Of a stretch of DNA of 64,000 nucleotides, positions 45,976 through 57,840 are shown in pieces. How positions within the stretch are numbered: position 1 is the stretch's first letter; each line of letters opens with the position of its first letter. Source of the DNA: Nannochloropsis salina CCMP1776 (lineage: Eukaryota; Sar; Eustigmatophyceae; Eustigmatales; Monodopsidaceae); assembly GCA_004565275.1 (NCBI GenBank), contig SDOX01000035.1, forward strand, positions 7,387 to 71,386, written 5' to 3'. The translations under genes and the position numbers were made by a program. The notes beneath the pieces were generated by a model. The model was not told where the DNA came from, did not search any database, and saw nothing but the letters and a program-made list of their open reading frames with translations.

Positions 45976-48900
45976 CTAAACATCTCCGGGATATTCTCCT
46001 TCCCTGGCAACCATCCCCGCTTTTTCTTTTTCAGGGTCATAGATTTCAAACGTGTAGCTCATCCCTGCAAGTAGGAAGAAACAGAGGCGCGCACCCCATG
46101 AGCGAAATTCCAATTCTTTCTTTCCTCCCATCCTCCCTCCCTTCCGCCTTCTCTCCCTCCCGCCCTCCTTCCTTCCCTGACTCTCTTCCTTTCTCCCTTA
46201 CCCGTGTCTGAATGGGCAAAAATGTGGCAGTGTGCGGGCGCTTTGCCCGTATAGTCATCAGCTCGCCACCGGATGGTCACGAACCCACCTCTGTCCAATA
46301 AAATAGGGGAGGAAAGGAAGGAGGAATGCGTAGAATGTGATGAGCAAATTCCAGACCTTGTCGGACGACCTCTCTGGGACCAAGTCATGGAAGGCCTCCC
46401 TCTGCTCCCACCTCTCCCCCTCCCTCCTTTCTCCCCTCCTTACCCTGCTGGGAGCAGCGGCAACGAGATGGAATCCCGCCAGTCCCCGACGGCGTAGTCG
46501 ACCCCCTCTCCGTGAGACATAGCCACAATCTGGAGGGAGGGAGAGAAAGAAGAGGGTAGGTAGGGAGGTAGGGAGGGTGACGAAACGGAGAAGAAAGGTA
46601 TGTAGTGTATCTCGCAGAGTCCTCCGCCCTCCTCGTCGTCGACACTCTCCCCCCCTCCTCTCTTTCGTATGCCCCCCCTCCTCCCTCCCTCCCTCCCTCC
46701 CTCCCTCCCTCCCTCCCTGCCCCTCTCCCTCCGCCCCTCCTTCCCTCCCTCCCTCCCAATCTCCATCCCTCCGTGCCTGGAAATGGTTCACGTGCATGTG
46801 GAAAGGGTGGTTGACCACCGAGGGAGTCCCCAGGTCGGACTCCGAGAGCTGCCACTCTTCCAGCGCGCCCAAGGGGATGCTGAGGCAGGCAGGGAGGGAG
46901 GGAGGGAGGGAGGGAGGGAGGGAGAGAGGGAGGGAGAGAGGGAGGGAGGGAGGAAGAGGAGTTGAGCCGGGTACGGTAGTGACCGAGGGAGTCCCCACGA
47001 TGCCACCAGGCCGCGAGGGAGGGAGGGGCTGCACCAGTCAAAAGACATTGATAATAAAAACAAATTTTCCCCTGAGAGGTTTCATTCCTTCTCGGGAGTC
47101 TTCAGCCAGGAAAATCACCCGAGGCGAAGGGAGGGAAAGAGGCAGGGAGGGAAAGAGAGAGGGAAAGGAGGAGGAAAAGGAGGTGAAGACGAACCGGCGC
47201 TGGACGTGTAGAACGGACAAAGTCTTGTTATTGACACCAAAATTTGAGTACACAAATCCATCTGCGCGCTTTCCCTACGCGCCATGAAGAAAGATGGGTA
47301 GAAAGGGGCGGGAGGGAGGGAGGGAGGGAGGGAGAGAAGGCTCGAGTGAGACGACTTGAGAAGGCTCCAGCATGTTGAACAACCCCTGCCTCCACCTTGC
47401 CGCTCTTGCCCCTCTCCCATCTACGCGTCACACCGCCCTGCTCCCGGTCCCGTCCTCCCTCCCTCCCTCCCCTGTCCCGCCCTCTCTCCCTCTCTCGTCC
47501 CCTCCCTCACCTTCCCCGCTGTGGTAAACACGTAGTCCAGCCGACGAGCGGGGTCGACCGGCTCCCTTGTCCGCAAGTCTTGAAATTGCGGATGACTCGG
47601 AGGGCGGGGGGGAGGAAGGGAGAGGGAGACCAACGAGCCTGACTCTTCTTCCCCTCCTCCTGTCTCCCCCAGTGCCTCCTCCTCCCCCTCTCCCTCCTTC
47701 CCTTCCTCCACCGGCCGCTCCACGTGCAATGTCATGATAGTACCTGCGTGTCATGCGTTAGGTGTACGAAGCACGGTCAATGAGTGCAGCTATAGATTCC
47801 TGATCAGCACTCCAGGCGTTTGGCGCCAAAAGCGAAACCTCCTGCACGTCTCTGTTCATCCTCCTCGCTTTTCCCCCCTTCCTCCTCCCCTTCCTCCCCA
47901 CCCCGCCTACCTTCATAGACATCGGTCCCGTTGCCCAAGTAGCCATTTATCAGAGACTCCTGCTTGCTCGAGCTCAGGGGGTACTGGCCAGAAGCAGGAC
48001 AACGCACCTGGGAGGGAGGGAGGGAGGGAGCGAGAGATGGAGGGATGAAGGAAAAGAGGGAGAGCGAGGACCGTTGAAGTGTGAGAGAACACCGTCGCAG
48101 AGCTGTCCCCATCCTTTCTGTGCAGCTGCAGCCTTCAATATAGTCGTCCGTAGTACAACATCCCTCCCCTCCCTCCCTCACCACTTCCTCCCTCCCTCCC
48201 TNNNNNNNNNNNNNNNNNNNNNNNNNNNNNNNNNNNNNNNNNNNNNNNNNNNNNNNNNNNNNNNNNNNNNNNNNNNNNNNNNNNNNNNNNNNNNNNNNNN
48301 NTATATAACCGGTCGTGTCTCTCTTTCTCTCTCTTCTTCGCTTATCTCCTTGGCCCCCTCCCTCCGTCCCTCCTTCCCTCCCTCCCTCCGTCCCTCCTTC
48401 CCTCACTCCCTCTCCTCACCTGCCATCCCCCCCGCCACTCTGCAGAGTGCTGCTCCCATGGTAGTGTGGATGGTAATAAAATGTGCCCGGCTGATGATCT
48501 TTTCGGACTTTATACTCGGAAAGTGCTCTGTCCCCTGAGGCCAGGGTGCGATAAATGTTGTCCGCCTGGGCGACGGAGGGAAGGAAGGAGGGAGGGAGGG
48601 AGGGAGGGAGGGAGGGAGGGAGGGAGAGTGGAAGAGGAAAAGAGAGGTACAAGAGGAGAAGAAGAATAAGTCCGTTGCTAGACAGAATGAAAGGAAAGCT
48701 CTATGCTCCGCGAGCCCACGATAACGGGAAAAAAGGGAGGGAGGGAGGGAGGCAGGGCGGGAGGGAGGAAGGGAGGGAGGGAGGGAGGGGACGTACGATG
48801 CCACTGGGATCGATGTGCAAGCCGTGGGTGTGGATGGTGGTGGTGTTGGGCCAATGCAGAGTCTGAGGCACGACTTGGGACCGCTTCAATTGCTCGGGCG

Positions 48901-50192
48901 CCAGGCCATTGATCTGAGAGCGGGCGGGAGGGAGGGCGGGAAGGCGGGGGGGAGGGAAACGAAAGGGAGTACGCGCGATGCGGTCAGAGACGACTCCGCG
49001 GGTACCGCGAACCAAAACGTGGCAAAAGGCAGGAGACAGGATAAATGAACAAAGAGGAAAAAAGGAAGGGGGAGAGGGAGCAGAAAAGGGGAGGAACACA
49101 CGAGCAAGGTAAGGAGGGAGGGAGGGAGGGCGGGCGGGAGGACGTACTTGGTGTATCCGTAACGTCTCGCCGGGACGCAGCAGGAGCGTTGGACCTGGCA
49201 CCGTGCCCTTCAGTAGAAATTATTAATGATTAATTGGTTCATTATGTCAGTGACCAAACTGTCACGAGTGAACCGTTCCACCCTCCCGCCCTCCCTCCCT
49301 TCCTCCTTCCCTACCTCGTACGTCCGGGTACTGTAAGTCACGGGGCCATTTGTGATGCGCGCGGGTTGGATCCGCAACGTGGTGTCCAGCACACCATCCA
49401 CTGCGCGTCTGTTTACCAAAGGGTGGAGTCTCGATCAACATTTAAAATTTGGAGACATGCCAGCACAAAGCGCATACGAGATGCGTCTACGACGCTCCCT
49501 CAGACAAGTCTACCTGCCCCCCCACCCCCTCAAAGCACAACGACCGCATGTATACCCAGTCACGTGCGCCATTTCCTTCCACCTTTCCCCTGGCCCCCAG
49601 ACCTTTTTTTAATTTTAATGATCATCCCGCTGCCCTGGCATCCAACTTCTTACCTGATTTCCGGCTGCCGCAGTTCCTCGGGATTGTGAGAACCAGGATT
49701 GGGGCGCATGGCCATACCCTCTACCTGTTCCTCCGGCACAGACGAAGGCGCAATCGATCCCTTTCCATTTATATTCCGTGCTCCAAAGAGTGCCACGCAC
49801 GCGCCTACTGCGACTACCAGACCTACGCGCAACCCCACTGTTCGGATGCGACGCTGCGGGTTCTCAAAACGCCCTTGCTCTCTGCCTACATGTTCCGTCA
49901 CCGAAATGATAGGAGTTGTGTCTGTCATTGTTTTCCCTTCCTCCTCCTCCGCCACTGCACCGTCCGTCGCACATGCTTCCGCGTGCTTCTGGACATCACT
50001 TTCCTCTACGCTTTGATATGTATAGCTCGAAGAGATTTGTTGGTCGGGCGATCGCACTTCGTACTTTTCATTTCCATCCGCCTGCCCTTTTCCGGTTCCA
50101 GAGGTGCCGTATGTACGTGGCATGGAGTCCTGGGAAATGGAAGATCGTGTGGAAACGGATGGGTGAGTTGAACAATGAAGGAGTGCTCTCAT
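45976..50192 (-). CDS. Membrane-anchored multicopper oxidase (CueO/laccase-like), one exon lost in a gap
   Basis: Four-copper oxidase coupling substrate oxidation to O2 reduction. Minus-strand exons: 49654-50192, 49315-49408, 49148-49207, 48797-48913, 48420-48565, (gap), 47911-48007, 47511-47743, 47195-47274, 46777-46879, 46444-46529, 46202-46290, 45976-46064. All four copper motifs are present: TIHTHGLHIDP, YYHPHYHGSS, HPFHMHVNHF and HCHIFAHSDTGM (type 1 Cys and axial Met). The LGALEEWQL strand before HPFH resembles bacterial oxidases. The N-terminal exon encodes a cytosolic tail and one anchor (about residues 118-137, TVGLRVGLVVAVGACVALFG), so a type II protein with the oxidase outside or in the lumen. 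Exons at 48420 and 47911 do not agree in phase; a missing exon between them overlaps the N gap. A 7-C run at 48427-48433 shifts the expected GGGMAG motif. The intron at 46530-46776 has a GC donor. Ferroxidase, manganese or phenol substrate not decidable. Confidence 0.9.
48202..48301. other. Assembly gap (100 N)
   Basis: Exactly 100 N within the intron zone of the multicopper oxidase gene, flanked on the left by CCCT repeats. The round number suggests a gap of unknown true size. Confidence 0.98.
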
Positions 50193-52260
50193 AAAATATA
50201 GCCGCGTGCATCTACCTTGTCAGTGCCCGACATCACGACAAGAGGTGAAATTTTCTTCTTCATCACAGTTTTACTTTCATGAATTTTGTAATTGTCAGAT
50301 TGTGCCTCTAGACAGATTTGGTACAGTATTTCCCCGCCTCAGTCAGACGGACACTTACGTGGCAAAACGTTTATCACCAAGATTCAGTCTTAGCGAGACC
50401 ATTTGCTTATTTTGTACCGCCAACTTTTTCTTACGTCCGTTTCGTGATGGCCAGGTTTGGGTGCCATGCATACTTTCACATAGTTTATATTTCATGCTTC
50501 GTGGATGAAAATTAACTGCACAGTGTCGTATTTTCTGGGGAGTCATTTATGCTTGCGGAGACGTAGTACGTGGTCTGCTCTAACCTCCTCCTTGTCCTGA
50601 GGAGAGCCTAAGCAGGAAGCGCAAAAATCGCATTGAGTTTCATTTATTTTCATCACCGCATATTTTCCCTGGGATCTTGATTTTGAGCACTGTAGATTAC
50701 TGGCCTTTGATAAATTGAAGATTCACATGGTTTTCGTTGGTGAGCTTGAAGGTCGTCCCGAAGCGCGAAAGCTTAAATCAGTCTTTCCGCTACATCATTC
50801 GTTGACACTCACGAGCTCAATTCTGAAAAAAAAAGTGAGCTCAATAAAACTGTTTAACGTTGATTGTGATGTCGCACCTATTCACAAAAGCAAAGGAAGC
50901 ATTGTGGCAGTCCACAAAAGTCATGGAAGAGCAAAGCCGGACTCAGTAGCGGCCCTTGCGTTCCCATTCCAAATGCGGTACTACTGTTTCCGGCCGATGC
51001 CGAAGCATGTCATGTTTTCTTCAGCTTCAGCTCTGTTGTCAAAGGCGTCTGCTATGGAGGAAATAAGGATGTTCAGGGGTGTGCCTGAAGGGCAAAATTT
51101 CTTTTGACGCGGTCAAGAAAGAGCACATCCATGATCCTATGACTCTCATGTGGGTGATAAGGACGAGAAGTATCAATATTAAGAAATTTCGACTTGTTTG
51201 AATATTTATGATTTCTTTGTACATGTCCACATCACCCATGCACCGGAGCAGCTCCTTGCCTTCGGGTTAAATACAGTCTACGAGATAATCGCTTTATACG
51301 CGAAAGCAGCTTTAAAGCGTTGAGGCAAGTAAATGAGATTAGACATCCTTCAACTTTGTTGTGACGGCTGCCTTTTGAACAATCCTGGGAGCGGCCGGAA
51401 ATGATGTGATGTGAGGAGCCACAGATGGCGAGTCAAATAGAATATGGAAAACGACAAAATTCAGTATCTTGATTGCTTCGAGAAGCTTCCGCGTAGCCGT
51501 GCCAGCGCAGTAGACCTGGTTATATTGTTAGATAAAAGTAAGAATTGGTGTTGCGTGGCTGGTAGTTTGCAGCAAAGTAACGAACGGCGAAATCATCATA
51601 CCAATGAAGGAGATCAGATCCTTGTAAACAGGACAGGGCCCCCAGGGCGTGCGTTCCGGGATCGGACTGACATTTCTACAAGATAATACCTGTAAATAGT
51701 GCGTTCTGAGATCGTATCTTTGTAATTTTGTACAAGATGACCTGAATTTCGTCATCAGACAAGCGTATGCCGGTAATCTAGGAAGAGCATGAAAGCCCAT
51801 CCCACGTTGTTTCATCCTGGAAAATGGCTCGAAATTGGCTTATCTGTTTGCTTCTAGACCACTAGACGATCAAGGAGGTTTCCGCACATGGAACAACGGG
51901 TGCAAGCCTTCCTAGCCGAGTATACTGATTTTACTGATTTTCGAATTTCCATCTTTCAACGGCTCGGGATCTCGGAAATACCGTTCCTGGCCGAAAAACT
52001 CAAAAAAAGGCGGGAAGGACGATTCGAAAGCTCTACGTGTTTGGAGACACAGAGCCAGCACTCGATCTTGGTGCAATTTTTTTAAAACTTTACGCGAAAT
52101 AGTATATATGACAGGCTAGTTATTGGTATGTTTCATAAATCATCTTCTCGGCTACTCGTATGCGCTTTCCATGGCTCCAGCACGTCTCTATCCAGTTTCC
52201 CGCCCTCACTTACAAGGCATTGCAATATAACGCATTTTCCCCACTAGTTATTCCATCTAA
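50193..52260. other. AT-richer gene-poor block between divergent genes
   Basis: About 2.1 kb upstream of both the multicopper oxidase gene (-) and the kinase gene (+). Contains a 130-codon frame at 50715-51107 and a 65-codon frame at 51888-52085 (+), neither with a recognisable domain. Must hold both promoters; no specific site read. Confidence 0.55.
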
Positions 52261-55200
52261 ATGGAAATAAATGTTTCACAAGGGATTGAGGATTTCGATG
52301 TTGGCCAGGTATGTTCATACAGCGGAATTTCTATCAAGCTTTCTTTCCCTGCAGCTTTGAACGTCCTACCTACCTCCCCACCTTTTCCATCACGCATTCC
52401 TGAATTTTTTTTCATGTCTCCGACCGGAATAGGTTATCGGTCGTGGAGGTTTCGGCCGCGTCTATCGGGCGCGGCATCGTGCTACCGGGGAAGAGGTGGC
52501 ACTGAAAGTTCTAGACAAGGCATATATACACGCACATGGCCTGACGCAACGTATTGCAAACGAAATTCAACTCCATGCTCGCCTTTTGGCTGCTGCAGCC
52601 ACAGAGTCAGAAGGGACCATGGGCTCATCGGGAATAGAAAAGTCCACAGCAGAGCATTTGGACCCGCAGCACCTAAAAGTATCGGCGCAGAGCACTGCCC
52701 TTTCGAGATCAGCACCTGGTTTTTGCGTAGGCCCAATTCTTCGTAGTCATGGAGAGGCTTGTGAAGATCTGCAGCAACAGCAAAGGGGCAAGAAAGGCGA
52801 AACTTCCCATACTACTTCCTCGCTCACTCCTTTTCAGCCCTCCCAGCACCTTATTGGGCTCCTGGGGTGCTTTGAGGACCGAAAGGCAGTCTACCTGGTT
52901 CTGGAGCTCAGCCGAGGGGGCGATTTGCACAAGTACCTGCGACGACACAACGGGCTCCTGGAGGAATCCGAGGCCAAAGACATCATAGTTCAAATCCTTT
53001 CGACCGTGGCCTTTTTGCACCGTCACCAGGTCCTCCACCGAGACATGAAACTGTCGAATCTCCTCCTAGAGGACTCCCACGCCCGACCCCTCCGCGTCAA
53101 GCTCTCCGACTTTGGGCTGGCCGTGGCGGTGGACGAGGATGTAGAAGAGGAAAAGGGGGGCTTTGAGGGAAGGGAAGGAGGAACGTCCGTGACGATGCGG
53201 CATACATGCGGGACGCCCGACTACATGGCCCCCGAGGTGCTTTTCGATGGCGCTAGACATGGGCCGGCTTCGGACGTGTGGTCGGCTGGCTGCCTGTTTT
53301 ACACCCTCTTGGTGGGCCGGGGGCCTTTTCGACCATCCTCCAGTCTGTCAGGCGGTGAAAAGGCGGGAGGGAAGGGGGTTGAGGGGAGAGGAAGTGGGGC
53401 AGGGCCGTGTGATGGATTTGGAAGGGCCTGGAGGGAAGGTGCGGTCACGGACATGCCCAAATACGAGGAGCCGACGCAGCTCTCCGAGATGGGAAGAGAT
53501 TTCCTACGCCGTTGCCTGGAGCGAAACCCGCTGGGTCGCCCCTCGGCCCAGGCCCTTCTGAACCACCCATTTTTGGCGGGAAAATCGGGTCCCCACGGGA
53601 CCGGTTCCCTCCCCCCCTCCCCTGTCTGCACTCATTCACCGGCTGTTAATGCTGCCTTCTCAATCATGAAGGGAGTAGCTCTCGCTGTGGAGAGCGAAGA
53701 GGTGACTGGAGTAAAGGGCGAGGCTGAAGGGGAAAAAACGACGGCGGAGACGGAAGTGGCAGGGGAGGAGGAAGAGGCAGTGAGCACGGAGACGAGACCT
53801 TGCTTTGGTTCATTCATGGAAGCCCCGAACGGACCCGATGCTTCCACCGCTTCCATGATCGCTTCCTTCGCTGCTTCCACCTGCTGTTCTCTTTCGGTCG
53901 CCACAGCCGAGCCTACCCCTCCCCTCCCTTTGGCCGCCCACGCGCCGTCTCTTTTTGGCAAAGATCGGGAGGGCCAAGCGCACCAAGGGGAAACCACCAC
54001 AGCATCGACTGCCGCACCGACCTCCCTGCCGACGGGAGGGCAGGCAGTGGCACCACCACCGCCTTCTCCCCCCTCGCTTCCTCCTCCTCCACCTCCGCAG
54101 GCCCCGCCCCCTGCGCCATTGAGCGATATCCCTCCCTATTTATCGCCGCCCGAAGGGAGGGAGGAGGACGAAGGGAGGGAGGAGGACGAAGGGAGGGAGG
54201 AGGACGAGTGGCTTGTCCCCCCTCCTCCCCGTCAAAGTCGGCAAGCCGCTTCGCGCCCGACGACGGTTTCGCCCTTCCTTCCCCCTCCGCGACGGGCAGC
54301 GAGCCACCGACTCAAGCAAAACGGGCCCATACGACGACCGCAAGAGCCAGGGCATGCAAGGAAATCCCAGGAGAATCTGGCAGGCAGGCAGCTGGCAACG
54401 CGTGTATGGGCCGACCGGGCGCGTTGTCGACCGCTTCGACGCCTCCCGCCCCCGCCCGCCTGGGGAACCGATCCTCCTCCCTTCTACCCCGACCTTGGCC
54501 CCGCTTCCCTCCCCCCGCGCTCCTTCCCCGCCCCGTCCCCACTCCGCCCTATCCACGCGTCGGAGCTTCCCCCCGCCCGCTTTTTCCTTCCCTTTCGCCA
54601 TCACCACGGTCTCCTCCGTTTGCACAGGCATGGCCGAGTCTCCCTTCGAGTGGTTTCGACGCAGGGCGGGAAGGAGGGAGGGAGGGAAGGAGGGAGGGAG
54701 GGATGGGCGATGAAAGTCTCCCATCAGGGCCTGCGTGTCCTGGTCTGCCACGTGGCCATGGGGGAGGGGGACAAGGAAGGGGGGGATAGGCAGGAAAGAC
54801 AGTACATGCTAGGAGAGCTACCGTTGGGTTACCACGCGGCCCATCGATACCTCTATAGACTTGTGGAGTGCATCCGAGCACTCACGCCCCGGGTGACCCT
54901 CTTTCTCCATGAGCGGCAAAAGGAAGGCGAGGGCGAGGGAGGGAGGAAGGGCGCGGGAGCACTGGCCAAATGCTTGTTGATGGCGAACGGACCGTTGCCC
55001 GATTTAAAAATCCGTTGGACGGATGGGGCAGTCTTAAGGTACAGTTTGGGAACGGGTCAACTCTCCCTGACGCTAGGAGAGGCCCCCAACCTCTCTCACC
55101 CTCCCTCCCTTCCCTCCCATTTCCCTTCGCGGGGACTGGGAGGCCGACGGCACGTTTGGAGCGTGACGGGTGGGGGATCGTGCTGGGCCCTAGGGGGAGG

Positions 55201-56125
55201 GAGGGAAGGAGGGCGGGTCTGGCAATACCTGCGGCAGGCGCAAGGTGCGATGCAACGCTGTTTGGAACTTGGGGCGGGCGCCGACTGCACTAAGGGAGGA
55301 CGGGAGGGAGGAAGGGAGGGTGGGAGAAAGAAGGAAGCGGCGTATGAGATGACGGTGGCAGAAGCGGTAGCGGCAGCGATGGACGCCGGTGCTTGGCGCG
55401 GGAATTTCTCCTTGCGGGAAGAGCCAAAGAGAGGGGATCAGGGAGGTGGAGAGGGAGGGAAGGAGGGCGGGAAGGAGGGAGGGAAGGAGGGCGGGGAGGA
55501 GGGAGAGAAGGAAGGCGGGGAGGAGGGAGGGAGGGCGGCACGCATGCTGCAGGCGTGTAGGGGAGGCCGCCCACAGGTATGGCCAGTGTCCGACCCCGTC
55601 ATTGACATTAGCGATAAGGCAAATAGCAGGGCCGCTTTCACGCCACTTACGGGGCGCTACCGCCCTGACCCTCCCCTGACTGGCGGCGAGGAGCAACTTC
55701 CCACAACCAGTCCCAATGGCAGGACAGGACGGCGCGAGCACGACGGTTCCACAGCTGCCAGCAGGATCGTCACCGACTCCCCCCGAGGGCATCCTCACGG
55801 TCAGTGCCGTATGCCTTTCGATCCCAAGTCTCCTTGTCCCGCGTCCGGCGGCGTCATACACCTTCCTGGGGTCGGGCGGGCTCGCAAAGAGAAATCGGGG
55901 ACGCTCTCCGTCTGCTTCGACGTGGATGGGAGCGTGGTCCGGGTGGATGCCAGCGGGTCGTGCGTCTATTACCGAGAAAGCCCGAGGGTAGCCGAGCAGT
56001 CCTATTCCCTGGGTGTCTCCACATCCGAGCAGGGAGGCGCTTGGAAGGGCGGGCTAAGTGGCACGGCGCTGCCTAAGGAGCTCCGAAGGAAACTGAAGAT
56101 TGTGTGGAAGCATTTTTTGACGTAG
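52261..56125 (+). CDS. PLK4/SAK-like polo kinase with cryptic and C-terminal polo-box regions
   Basis: Ser/Thr kinase; PLK4 starts centriole assembly in animals. Exons 52261-52308 and 52433-56125 give 1246 residues. It opens IEDFDVGQVIGRGGFGRVYR, matching the PLK4 start, with Gly loop 19-26 and Lys41 in VALKVLDK. An insertion of about 85 residues follows the C-helix. Then come HLIGLLGCFEDRKAVYLVLE, HRDMKLSNLLL (HRD about 218-220), DFG about 242-244, CGTPDYMAPE and SDVWSAGCLFYTLLVGRGPF. After the kinase is a long Ser/Pro-rich, low-complexity linker with three GREEDE repeats (54159-54209). A region near residues 830-940 (LLMANGPLPDLKIRWTDGAV) resembles a polo-box strand pattern, and the C-terminal 110 residues (IHLPGVGRARKEKSGTLSV, ending KELRRKLKIVWKHFL) match the PLK4 C-terminal polo box. 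Several GGGA-coded REGG/KEGG runs lie between these. Kinase certain; PLK4 subtype likely; polo boxes read from pattern. Confidence 0.88.
54159..54209 (+). repeat. In-frame 18-bp repeat, three copies
   Basis: Near-identical units GGGAGGGAGGAGGACGAA encode GREEDE three times in the linker of the polo-like kinase. Derived from the same GGGA/GGA purine vocabulary as the other coding runs. Confidence 0.85.
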
Positions 56126-57840
56126 CGGACGATGTGTCCAAAGATAAAGTGCAAAAAAGAGAAATCAAGCGGGCATTGAAGAACGAACAAAAAATACATG
56201 AGGTCAGCCTGTCCCGTGGATATCAAGGACTTCTAGATTCAGTATTTCTTCTGGTTGGCAATCCTACATGTTTTAATTTCAATAGAAAGAGCCCACTTAG
56301 ATCTCTAGACTGCGATGTGGCTCGTATAAGCGTGCTCTTCCAAGAATACCTGACAGGGAGATGAAGCGCAATAGTGAGCGTTAGGAAGTATCCGAGTGAC
56401 GAGCCACACTTAAATCCGCCAGTGCCAGCAGACCAACTCCGCACCCTTCTCTAGTGCTCGAGAGGTCAAGAAATCTCGTGGGGGTTTTGAATTTTGAAAT
56501 GCCACGCGCTACGCATCCGTGTATTCAGTCCTAGTTTGCCCCTGGGTGAAGCACACAGCCCACACTCAGACTTCTTTCACACGACCCGACCGTGCCGGCA
56601 AACGCAGGAAGAAAATGCGTCCAACGCCCTAAGATTATTAATCTTGAATGTAATGGTATGCACCCACGGGTTTCAAAGGCCGGTCACAGCCCACCCTCCT
56701 CTCCGTAATAGACGCATTGCTGCGCCTGGAGAGGAGGGGAGCAACGATCCTGCCGTCGTCAAGGGGCCAAAGAGACCAAATATCATCATCGGGCACAGGT
56801 TGTACATAGCTCCAGTGTACAGGATCTTGGTTTGGCACGCAAACTTCGTTGGTCGGAAAACCTCTCTCTCCCGCCCGTCGCCTGCGCGCCTAGTTCCTGC
56901 CCTCGTCTCCCACTACATCTTACCTTGCGAATTCAAATGCCGTGGATTACAGAAGCGATCACTCAAAAGTACTTTCAAACCGATAGATTTTGGAGAGATA
57001 GACCATTATCGCCGTCCTTTCTTCTGTAGATTATTCATGTAAAGAAATTGCACGACTGAAGACTGTAAGGGATAGGAGGAGGTCGAGGATGGCATCATCA
57101 CAATACAAGAGTGTCTGAAGCATTAATGACGCCGCCGAGGTAAAGGCCCCAAAGGAATGCTCAGCGACGTAAAGTGAGGGCTTCATATATATGATTGTTG
57201 GCATGCAATGGAAGTCAAACTCGATCCATGGACAGAGGGACGAGAGCCTAATGAGTACATGCCGCCACGCGAATCGAACCGACACCACTGACCAAAACCC
57301 CATCGCACCGCCCCCACCACCCATGCACGTACCCGTCACGCAAATTCTCCCCACCTACATGCCAGGTGGTTGCTGCGCAAGGTCCTCTCTTGTGTGCGGT
57401 GTGTGTGTGTGCGTCGTCCCCTCGCTGGCATATCGCCCAGCATCGCCATCATTCCTTCCCTCCCTTGCGTGCTTTTGCTTGGACACCCCCCAAGGCTATT
57501 CCTCTGCGTGTCCACCATGAGCGCCAGGCGTGACGACTGCGCGTACATACTGACAGAAGCACTGTCGTTTGCCAGGCACGGGTCCTTTCTTGTGCGAGGT
57601 TTTTAAATCTTCTCGACTACCACCCTCGAGTTCTAGTTCAGTTTACCCCGGCTGCAGTACTCTTCTCCTTGGTTACTACTTCGCAAGAACCAATCGATTG
57701 TTGTAGGGCTATATACAGCCGAATGGTGGGCATCGTCATTTTTTCTTCGTGTCCCTCTTCCATATGTCTCAGTCTCATGCAAACGGCTGGATCTATTTCT
57801 TTCCCTCCTGTCCTTTCCACTCTTTCTCCCTGCAGTATAC
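56126..57840. other. Intergenic region, about 1.7 kb
   Basis: Lies between the kinase and kinesin genes, same strand. A 182-codon frame at 56494-57042 (+) has no recognisable domain, and its composition does not stand out. No RNA gene seen. Confidence 0.5.

Noticed and set aside
46577-47287. Plus-strand 236-codon frame over the multicopper oxidase
   Set aside because: Antisense to well-supported oxidase exons and made of repeat-coded residues.
50715-51107. 130-codon plus-strand open frame in the AT-rich block
   Set aside because: No recognisable family; length is possible by chance.
56494-57042. 182-codon plus-strand open frame between kinase and kinesin
   Set aside because: No domain, no leader, composition like translated spacer.
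57240-57300. tRNA-like T-loop string (GGTTCGATTC on the minus strand)
   Set aside because: No complementary T-stem or acceptor stem can be formed around it.
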